NCBI RefSeq assembly: GCF_000711245.1
Contig: NZ_JOMH01000001.1
Coordinates: 2,350,830 to 2,414,829, forward strand
Source of the DNA: Polycyclovorans algicola TG408
GTDB lineage: Bacteria; Pseudomonadota; Gammaproteobacteria; Nevskiales; Nevskiaceae
Reading direction: 5' to 3'
Length of the DNA: 64,000 nt
The position numbers and the translations under genes were made by a program. Shown here piece after piece: positions 55,716 to 64,000 of the stretch (position 1 is the first letter of the stretch; every line of letters begins with the position of its first letter). Under the pieces are notes generated by a model. That model saw only the letters and a program-made list of their open reading frames with translations, was not told the DNA's origin and ran no database searches.

Positions 55716-56970
55716 ATGCACGCAACGACCGTTACCGCTGAGCCCGACGTCGACGCTCTGCCCTTGGACCAGATCGATGTCAGCAACCCGCTGCTCTACC
55801 TGAACCACACCGCTGCGCCTTACTTCGCGCGGCTGCGGCGTGAAGATCCTGTGCATTACTGCCCCAACAGCCAGTTTGGGCCGTACTGGTCGGTGACGCG
55901 TTATGCCGACATCATGGAGGTGGAAACCCACCCGCAGATCTATTCTTCGGATTCGCGCCAGGGCGGCATCACCATCATGGATGGCAACGCGGCGGCCAGC
56001 CTGCCGATGTTCATCGCAATGGACCCGCCGAAGCACGATGAGCAGCGCAAGGTCGTGAGCCCGGTCGTGGCACCGGCCAATCTGGCGAAACTGTCTGGCG
56101 TGATCCGCGAGCGGGCGGGCGCTGCGCTCGATGCACTGCCCATTGGCGAACCGTTCAACTGGGTCGAAAAGGTATCGATCAACCTGACCACGCAGATGCT
56201 GGCCACGCTGTTCGATTTTCCCCTGGGAGGACCGGGCGAAGTTGACCTACTGGTCTGACGTCACAACCGCGCTCCCTGGACAAGGGCTGATCGACAGCGA
56301 AGAACAACGTATGACCATCATGGGGGAATGCGCCGCCTACATGACCCAGCTCTGGAATCAACGGGTCAACGCCGAGCCGGGCAACGACCTGATTTCGATG
56401 ATGGCCCACGACGAGCGGACCCGGGACATGTCGCCCGAGGAGTTTCTCGGCAATGTTCTGTTGCTGATCGTCGGCGGCAACGACACGACCCGAAGCTCCA
56501 TGACCGGCAGCGTGCTGGCGGTTAATCAACACCCGGACGAATACGCCAAGCTGTGCGCCAACCCGGCACTGATCACCTCGATGATCCCAGAGGTGATCCG
56601 CTGGCAAACGCCGCTGTCGCACATGCGCCGCACGGCGCTGGAAGACACCACGCTGGGCGGCAAGCAGATCAAGAAGGGCGACAAGGTGGTGATGTGGTAC
56701 GCCTCGGGCAATCGCGACGATACCGCCATCGACAACCCGACAGCCTTCATTATCGACCGCGCCCGGCCCAGGCAACACCTGTCGTTCGGCTTTGGCATTC
56801 ATCGCTGCGTCGGCAACCGGCTGGCCGAACTGCAATTGAGCATTCTCTGGGAGGAACTGCTCAAACGCTGGCCGCGCCCCATGCAGATCAAAGTCGTGGG
56901 AGAGCCGGTCCGCATTGCCTCACCCTTCGTCAACGGCTACGAGTCGTTGCTTGTGCGCATCGACGCCTGA
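55716..56970 (+). pseudogene. Cytochrome P450 CYP153 family, frameshifted
   Basis: From the ATG at 55716 (AAGGAG upstream) the protein reads as CYP153 (DVSNPLLYLNHTAAPYFARL, REDPVHYCPNSQFGPYWSVTRY, MFIAMDPPKHDEQRKVV) to LATLFDFP. At the C run 56220-56223 there is one extra base, and the frame stops at 56258. Removing one C restores [19 protein letters not shown] and the rest: I-helix [12 protein letters not shown], Exx[10 protein letters not shown] and heme loop [15 protein letters not shown] (Cys364 of 417). CYP153 enzymes hydroxylate alkane or fatty-acid chain ends. It is either a recent pseudogene or a sequencing error, since the remainder is undamaged. Confidence 0.9.
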
Positions 56971-56987
56971 TCAACCGAGAATTCTTC

Positions 56988-57308
56988 GTGATCAAAGTAA
57001 CCTTTATCGAACATAACGGCACCCGGCGACAGGTCGAAGCTGAAGCGGGCACTTCACTGATGGAGGCCGCAGTCGACCATCTGATCCCGGGAATCGACGG
57101 TGACTGCGGCGGCGCTTGTGCCTGCGCCACCTGTCATCTCTACATCGATGCTGCGTGGCTCGACAAGCTGCCGCCGGTCAGTGACATGGAGGCCTCGATG
57201 CTCGACATTGCCGAAGGCGATGGGCCGGGTTCGCGCCTCGGCTGCCAAATCAAGCTGAGCGACGCCCTCGACGGCATCGTCGTGACCACGCCGGACGGCC
57301 AGCACTGA
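56988..57308 (+). CDS. Adrenodoxin-type [2Fe-2S] ferredoxin
   Basis: 106 residues from a GTG at 56988. Ligands are in GDCGGACACATCHLYI (Cys-x5-Cys-x2-Cys) and GSRLGCQIK. It lies 17 bp after the CYP153 stop and is its likely electron donor. It is a paralogue of the ferredoxin at 50347, but gene order relative to P450 is reversed. The following 57309-57546 holds nothing recognisable. Confidence 0.93.
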   Translation: MIKVTFIEHNGTRRQVEAEAGTSLMEAAVDHLIPGIDGDCGGACACATCHLYIDAAWLDKLPPVSDMEASMLDIAEGDGPGSRLGCQIKLSDALDGIVVTTPDGQH

Positions 57309-57546
57309 GAACCGCGCCTGCGCTGAAGAAAATACAGTGACACTGGACTTCGCCCGCTACGGCAGCCAGTCCGTTGTCTCACGGAGCTATGGCGCCATCG
57401 CGGGGAACAAGGGGAAATGAGGGGCCAGTGTCGGATTACGTCGAACGACGGCTTCGGACTGACTGGCGCCATTGGCCATGGTTCTTTAAGCGACCAATAA
57501 GGGACTTGCTAACGACCAAGCCCGACGCGCCGAATGCGGTTCTGAC

Positions 57547-57927
57547 CTATGCCCAGTAGGTCCTAACGTCATAGCGCGGGATATCGTCGTCGCGCGTCAG
57601 GATCGTCAAGTTGTGCGCTTGTGATTGCGCGATGAGCATCCGGTCGAAAGGGTCGCGGTGGAGCAGGGGAAGCTGGCCGGCCCGCTCTCCGTCTGCAAAG
57701 CTGATCGGCAGTTCTCGAAAGCCCTCTTCAACAATCAGCGACACCAAGTCGGGCGGCGCGCTCAGCTTTCCCAAGGTTCTTTTGATGGCGATTTCCCAGC
57801 CTGTGGCCGCGCTGACGCAGATCTCGTTGTCCGGCGCCTCGAGGATCGCGCGCACGCCTTGAGGCAGGCGCGAATCGTCTGACAGCCATCATGGAAATGC
57901 ATGGGTATCCAGCAGAAATGCCAGCCG
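57547..57927 (-). pseudogene. VapC-type PIN toxin, interrupted by a stop codon
   Basis: Reading minus strand just after the vapB stop, codons give LAFLLDTHAFP, then TGA (57889-57891), then WLSDDSRLPQGVRAILEAPDNEICVSAATGWEIAIKRTLG... to LLHRDPFDRMLIAQSQAHNLTILTRDDDIPRY. This is a full PIN ribonuclease apart from the stop, which falls where relatives have Trp (AFLWWL). There is also no ATG/GTG/TTG at the expected start. A fragment from the GTG at 57855 could be translated but lacks the first catalytic aspartate (LLDTH). The toxin is probably inactive. Confidence 0.85.
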
Positions 57928-58161
57928 CTATCGCCCTTCAAACCCGTCGATGATCTCTTGGGGCGTCACCTCGAAGTCGGGCGCCATTGTGATCTGTCCC
58001 TTCAGGCGGCCCGGCGTGCGTTCCTTGCGCTCGGCCTTGTGGGGGATCAGGTCCAAATACGGTTTGCCCGCCTTGGCAATGACGATCTTCTCGCCACTCC
58101 AAGCCATTTCGCCGAGCTTTGAAAGCTGTGACTTGGCTTCGCGCATGTTGAACTGTTTCAT
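57928..58161 (-). CDS. Phd/YefM-family antitoxin (VapB-like)
   Basis: 77 residues: MKQFNMREAKSQLSKLGEMAWSGEKIVIAKAGKPYLDLIPHK. This is the Phd/YefM DNA-binding fold, and the C-terminal tail (APDFEVTPQEIIDGFEGR) would wrap the toxin. Intact and directly ahead of the broken vapC, so antitoxin production continues without a working partner. Confidence 0.9.
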   Translation of the reverse strand: MKQFNMREAKSQLSKLGEMAWSGEKIVIAKAGKPYLDLIPHKAERKERTPGRLKGQITMAPDFEVTPQEIIDGFEGR

Positions 58162-58442
58162 CGTTGGTTCTCTGTCGGCTCAGGGTAGCTAAACGACGCT
58201 CGCCCCTCCATTTCGTCAACCAAGATCTCCCCTTGTCGATGACGCACGCTGCGTCAGGTGCAAGGCACTCAGCAATCAATGTTCACACCGCCGCCCGATA
58301 CTGGGTGTCGAATCAGGCGCTCCCCGCTCGACTAATGAATGAACGGGCTTGAAGCACCGGCTGCCGGTGGCGACGAACAACGCTGCATCCCCGGCCATGC
58401 CCCGCTGGCATATTGTTCTGAAACGACACGGGAGAGCGACTG

Positions 58443-59114
58443 ATGCGCAAGATTACCGTCGGTGCCATGGTGTCCATGGATGGCGTGATGCAAGCCCCGG
58501 GCGGACCGGCCGAGGATCCGACTCGGGGCTTCACGTTTGGCGGCTGGGTGATGTCGTATTTCGACGAGGCGTTCGGCGAAGAGCTGGACCATCTCTTCAG
58601 CGCAGATTTTGATCTTCTGCTGGGCCGCAAGACCTACGAGATTTTCGCGGCGTACTGGCCTTACTACGATGAAGATGATGCCGATGGGGGCATCGCCAAG
58701 CGGTTCAACGAGATCAGCAAGTACGTGGTGTCGCGCAGTGGGGAAGTCGATACGGGCTGGGCGGGTTCGGTGCTGCTGCGCGGCATGGCCGACGTGAAGC
58801 GCCTGAAGCAGGAGGACGGTCCCGCCCTCGTCACGCAGGGCAGTACCGAGCTGGTGCATGCGTTGCTCGCAAACGATCTGGTGGACGCCATGACAATTTT
58901 CACGGTGCCCATCGTGCTGGGCGGCGGCAAGAAGCTGTTCGCCGACGGCGCGGTGCCGGGTTCGTTCAAGCTCGCAAGATCCCGCGTCACTCCAAATGGC
59001 GTGATCATCGGCCACTACGCACGCGAAGGCGTCCTCACGATTGGTGACATGCCGCCCGAATCACCCAGCGCGCGCGAGATTGCCCGCCGGGCGCGCATGG
59101 CACGTGAGGACTGA
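58443..59114 (+). CDS. RibD C-terminal/dihydrofolate reductase-like family protein
   Basis: 223 residues with the YyaP/YddA-type fold: MRKITVGAMVSMDGVMQAPGG, LLLGRKTYEIFAAYWPYY, VTQGSTELVHALLANDLVDAMTIFTVPIVLGGGKKLF. This is the NADPH-dependent reductase fold of RibD/DHFR. The C terminus has an extra 30 residues (SPSAREIARRARMARED). Substrate unknown; not a housekeeping folate reductase. A single gene. Confidence 0.9.
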   Translation: MRKITVGAMVSMDGVMQAPGGPAEDPTRGFTFGGWVMSYFDEAFGEELDHLFSADFDLLLGRKTYEIFAAYWPYYDEDDADGGIAKRFNEISKYVVSRSGEVDTGWAGSVLLRGMADVKRLKQEDGPALVTQGSTELVHALLANDLVDAMTIFTVPIVLGGGKKLFADGAVPGSFKLARSRVTPNGVIIGHYAREGVLTIGDMPPESPSAREIARRARMARED

Positions 59115-59140
59115 GGCGATGACATTTTTCATAAGTATAA

Positions 59141-59198
59141 AACGCCGAATATGACGTTCTAATTGACATTAAATAATTAAGACGCCATAAACGGCGTT
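59141..59198. promoter_or_regulatory. Paired operators and promoter of hipBA
   Basis: Two related inverted repeats, aacgccgaatatgacgtt (59141-59158) and gacgccataaacggcgtt (59181-59198), follow AACGCC-N6-GGCGTT with centres 40 bp apart, about four helical turns. A -35 box TTGACA at 59163-59168 lies between them, with a possible -10 (cataaa, 59186-59191) inside the second site. The second site ends at the hipB ATG. HipB autorepression through these sites is likely. Confidence 0.6.
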
Positions 59199-59564
59199 AT
59201 GAAATTCGACGAACATCTGACTGATGACGCGCTGCTCACGCTGATCGGCCAGCGGCTGACGCAACGGCGGCTGGCCCAGAACCTCACGCAGCAGCAACTG
59301 GCCGATCAGGCGGGTTTGGGTCTGCGCACGGTGCAGCGGCTGGAGCAGGGCACTGCGGCGACGCAGCTTTCGGGCTTTGTGCGGGTCTGTCGGGTGCTGG
59401 GTTTGGTGGCGCGGTTTGATCTGTTGGTGCCGGAGGCCGTACCCAGCCCGATGGCGCAGTTGAAGCTGCAGGGCCGCCAGCGGCAACGCGCCAGCAGCCC
59501 AAGGCAGGCCAAGGACAAACCTGCAGGCAAGTCGGCCCCGTGGACCTGGGGTGAGCCACAGTGA
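59199..59564 (+). CDS. hipB: HipB-like XRE-family antitoxin/repressor
   Basis: 121 residues. The helix-turn-helix spans about residues 12-68 (LIGQRLTQRRLAQNLTQQQLADQAGLGLRTVQRLEQGTAA). The C-terminal 35 residues are basic and low-complexity (GRQRQRASSPRQAKDKPAGK). The gene overlaps hipA by 4 bp (GTGA). As in other HipBA modules it should bind and silence HipA and repress its own promoter. Confidence 0.9.
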   Translation: MKFDEHLTDDALLTLIGQRLTQRRLAQNLTQQQLADQAGLGLRTVQRLEQGTAATQLSGFVRVCRVLGLVARFDLLVPEAVPSPMAQLKLQGRQRQRASSPRQAKDKPAGKSAPWTWGEPQ

Positions 59565-60868
59565 TTGCCGAAGTGCGGCTCTGGGGGCGACGTATCGGCG
59601 CAGTGTCGATGGTTGAGGGTCGTGATCACGCCGCGTTCCAGTACGACCCGGTCTTTGTGACCAGCGGCATCCCGCTTTCACCGCTGACCCTGCCGCTGGA
59701 TGAGCGCGTCTATGAATTCCCGACGCTGCCCCGCGGCAGCTTTCATGGCCTGCCGGGCCTCTTGGCGGACTGTCTGCCGGACAAGTTCGGCAATGCGCTG
59801 ATCGATGCATGGCTGGCGACGCAGGGGCGCAAGCCGCAGAGCTTCAGTGCCGTGGAGCGTCTTTGCTACATCGGCACACGCAGCATGGGCGCGCTGGAGT
59901 TTGCGCCCGCGAAAGGCCCTGCGCCGGGCAAGGGCAGCACGCTGGACGTGGGCGCGCTGGTGGAGCTGGCCTCAGAAATTCTCACGCAGCGCACCGGCAT
60001 CAAGGCGAGCTTTCGCAGCAAAGCGCGCCAGGCGGCGCTGCAAGACATCCTGCGGGTCGGCACCTCGGCCGGCGGTGCACGCGCCAAGGCGCTGATTGCG
60101 TGGAATCCGCTGACCCACGAAGTGCGCTCGGGCCAGCTAGCGGCGGGTGAGGGCTTCGAGCACTGGCTGTTGAAATTCGATGGCGTGCAGGGCAACAAGG
60201 ACAAGGAACTGGACGACCCGAAAGGCTATGGCGCCATCGAGTACGCCTACGCGCTGATGGCGCAGGCGGCGGGCATCACCATGAATGCATGTCGGCTGCT
60301 GGAGGAAAACGGTCGGCGGCATTTCATGACCCGTCGATTTGATCGCACGGCCGAGGGCGGCAAGCTGCACATGCAGTCGTTGGCCGCCTTGGCGCACTAT
60401 GACTACAACCAGCCCGGCGCCTATGCCTACGAGCAGGCGCTGCAGGTGATGCGTGAACTGGGCCTGCCGATGGCGGCCTTGGAACAGCAGTTTCGCCGCA
60501 TGCTGTTCAACGTGGTGGCGCGCAACCAGGACGATCATGTGAAGAACATTGCGTTCCTGATGAACCCGCAGGGGCAGTGGTCGCTGGCGCCCGCCTTTGA
60601 CATCACCTACAGCTACAACCCCTCCGGTGACTGGACGGCCCGCCACCAGATGACCTTGAACGGCAAGGCCGACGATTTCACGCTGGCGGACATTCGCGCC
60701 TGCGCCAGGCACGTTGGCCTGAAGCGTGGCCGCGACAAGATCATTCTGGGCGAGGTTTGCGAGGCCGTGAGCCGCTGGCCAAGTTTTGCCAATGAGGCCG
60801 GCGTGAGGGACGCCCAGCGCAAGCAGATTGGCCGCGCGCATCGCCTGAAGCTTCGCGACGCTGCATGA
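59561..60868 (+). CDS. hipA: HipA-family serine/threonine kinase toxin
   Basis: 435 residues, normal HipA length, from a GTG overlapping the hipB stop. The N-terminal HipA_N region (GIPLSPLTLPL, FHGLPGLLADCLPDKFG) is followed by a glycine-rich phosphate loop GTSAGGARAK at 168-177. The catalytic loop is RNQDDHVKN (321-329, Asp324, Asn329) and the metal-binding AFD is at 345-347. HipA kinases phosphorylate translation factors such as GltX and induce dormancy. All key residues are present, so this module is likely functional. Confidence 0.93.
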   Translation: MIAEVRLWGRRIGAVSMVEGRDHAAFQYDPVFVTSGIPLSPLTLPLDERVYEFPTLPRGSFHGLPGLLADCLPDKFGNALIDAWLATQGRKPQSFSAVERLCYIGTRSMGALEFAPAKGPAPGKGSTLDVGALVELASEILTQRTGIKASFRSKARQAALQDILRVGTSAGGARAKALIAWNPLTHEVRSGQLAAGEGFEHWLLKFDGVQGNKDKELDDPKGYGAIEYAYALMAQAAGITMNACRLLEENGRRHFMTRRFDRTAEGGKLHMQSLAALAHYDYNQPGAYAYEQALQVMRELGLPMAALEQQFRRMLFNVVARNQDDHVKNIAFLMNPQGQWSLAPAFDITYSYNPSGDWTARHQMTLNGKADDFTLADIRACARHVGLKRGRDKIILGEVCEAVSRWPSFANEAGVRDAQRKQIGRAHRLKLRDAA

Positions 60869-60895
60869 TGCAGCCCTCACAAACGGACCCGACCC

Positions 60896-61819
60896 ATGAA
60901 CGAATCAATGATCCTGCATCACTACGACGCGTCGCCTTACGCGGAGAAGATTCGCCTGATGTTCGGGCTGACCAACGCGCGCTGGCAGTCATTGATCTCG
61001 CCGGTGCAGCCACCCCGGCCCAATGTTGATCCGTTGACCGGCGGCTACCGACGCATTCCGGTCGCGCAGATTGGCGCTGACATCTTCTGTGACTCGACCC
61101 TCATTGCCCGCGAGATTGCCCGTGCGACGGATTGCCCGGCGCTTGATCCGGGCAACGTCGACGCCGCCACGGCCGCGTTGATGTCACAGGCCGAGAAGCA
61201 GGCCTTCTTCGCTGCGATTACCGCGATACCGCCGCTGCGGTTGCTGGGCACGATGCTGCTGGCGTTTGGCCCGGTCGGCACCTACCGATTCGCCAAGGAT
61301 CGGGCCGGTTTATTGAAGGGCGGCACGGTGCGGCCGCCGAAGGGTGCGCAAGCGCAGGCCATCCTGGATTCGTTGATGGACGCGCTGGAAACCCGGTTGG
61401 CGAATCAGCCGTGGGTGGGCGGTGACGCCGCGTCGGTTGCCGACTTCACCGTCTATCACCCGCTTTGGCTGCATGTCAGTTGCAACCGCCGCCCGCTGAA
61501 GGCCGGGCCGAAGGTGACGGCCTGGTATCAACGAGTCGGCGATCTGGGTCATGGCCTGCGCGAGGACATCACGCAGGATCAGGCCTTTGCCGCCGCCCGC
61601 ACCGCAGAGCCTCGACCGCTGCCAGCGAGCGCGTCGGAGGTGCCGGTGGCCCTTGGCACCATGGTGGACGTGGCCCCGGCCGACTACGGTCTGGTGCCGG
61701 TGACGGGCACGCTGGCGGCCGTGACCGAAGACCGCATTATCGTGGCGCGCAGCCATGCCGATCTGGGCACGCTGCATGTTCACTTTCCGCGTGCGGGCTA
61801 TTCCATCAACGCGAAGTGA
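60896..61819 (+). CDS. Glutathione S-transferase family protein
   Basis: 307 residues. The N-terminal thioredoxin-like domain reads LHHYDASPYAEKIRLMFGL, with RRIPVAQIGADIFCDSTLIAREIA as the glutathione-binding loop. The C-terminal helical domain follows (SLMDALETRLANQPWVGGDAASVADFTVYHPLW, the GST N-capping region). The protein continues about 80 residues beyond a typical GST with an extra domain of unknown role. It is 27 bp after hipA; co-transcription is possible but not required. Confidence 0.87.
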   Translation: MNESMILHHYDASPYAEKIRLMFGLTNARWQSLISPVQPPRPNVDPLTGGYRRIPVAQIGADIFCDSTLIAREIARATDCPALDPGNVDAATAALMSQAEKQAFFAAITAIPPLRLLGTMLLAFGPVGTYRFAKDRAGLLKGGTVRPPKGAQAQAILDSLMDALETRLANQPWVGGDAASVADFTVYHPLWLHVSCNRRPLKAGPKVTAWYQRVGDLGHGLREDITQDQAFAAARTAEPRPLPASASEVPVALGTMVDVAPADYGLVPVTGTLAAVTEDRIIVARSHADLGTLHVHFPRAGYSINAK

Positions 61820-61904
61820 ACGAGCGCCCCGCCGGCATGGGCCTGTGACGCGGAACAACCGCTTGATCAGGGTTCGGCAAACGATTGATCGGGCCTTTTT
61901 ATAC

Positions 61905-61935
61905 GATAGATAATTACAATTATTAAATATCTATC
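61905..61935 (+). promoter_or_regulatory. AT-rich inverted repeat upstream of katG
   Basis: GATAGATA-N15-TATCTATC (61905-61912 and 61928-61935) lies 53 bp before the katG start in an otherwise GC-rich region. ATAG/CTAT half-sites are reminiscent of OxyR targets, but the spacing does not fit the full OxyR consensus. Another CTAT..ATAG pair follows at 61949-61956. Confidence 0.45.
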
Positions 61936-61957
61936 AATGGCAAAATGCTATGGATAG

Positions 61958-64000
<2,043 letters not shown>

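Noticed and set aside
61905-61935. Canonical OxyR operator
   Set aside because: The four ATAG/CTAT elements are not at the 37-bp consensus spacing; kept only as an inverted repeat.

Overview
The window is high-GC chromosomal DNA from a Gram-negative bacterium. It carries lipid A/LPS inner-core genes (hldE, a heptosyltransferase-type GT9, a WaaE-like GT2). The catabolic gene content (CYP153-type P450s, a meta-cleavage lower pathway, NTF2/SDR/sulfotransferase/DUF1214 genes) and the repeat-rich intergenic DNA suggest an environmental hydrocarbon- or steroid-degrading gammaproteobacterium, perhaps of the Nevskiales/Solimonadaceae type. The taxonomic guess is inference from gene content only.

Layout. 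1-1258: end of a LuxR-type regulator, then an intergenic region dominated by a concentric palindrome of about 540 bp. 1259-8500: a sodium/solute symporter, three LPS core genes, an SLC13 permease and a MAPEG protein. 8539-14535: a minus-strand signalling operon (hybrid kinase with three receiver domains, CheR, CheB, receiver-GGDEF) in which every junction overlaps by 4 bp. 14703-16938: glutathione peroxidase and an acyl-CoA dehydrogenase. 17119-17905: tRNA-Val(GAC) followed by four tandem units of about 168 bp, each repeating the 3' end of the tRNA plus a terminator. 18001-27356: a defence island containing a complete type I restriction-modification system (hsdM, hsdS, hsdR), with a rhuM remnant, an Abi/HEPN protein and an ImmA/IrrE-DUF4411 pair between its subunits.

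27708-50815 is a catabolic and accessory region. It holds SDR-NTF2-MFS (the NTF2 gene is frameshifted), membrane and envelope genes (M50-like HEWGH protein, DUF1295, LolA-like, HupE-PpiC-DUF3604-SDR), a lipocalin, and a meta-cleavage lower pathway (hydrolase, hydratase, aldolase, acetaldehyde dehydrogenase) that could turn a ring-cleavage product into pyruvate and acetyl-CoA. Then come SRPBCC, a 2OG dioxygenase, NTF2, DUF1214, sulfotransferase, SDR, an EthD-like gene, and a ferredoxin-P450 operon divergent from an AraC regulator. Short palindromic repeats recur between genes of this region.

51976-57308: a nest of three insertion sequences (IS630, IS5, IS630) in the loop of a 14-bp hairpin separates the AraC gene from a second, frameshifted CYP153-ferredoxin cassette. 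57547-64000: a vapBC locus whose toxin is broken, a RibD-like reductase, hipBA with paired operators, a GST, and the start of a signal-peptide-bearing catalase-peroxidase (katG) that runs off the window.
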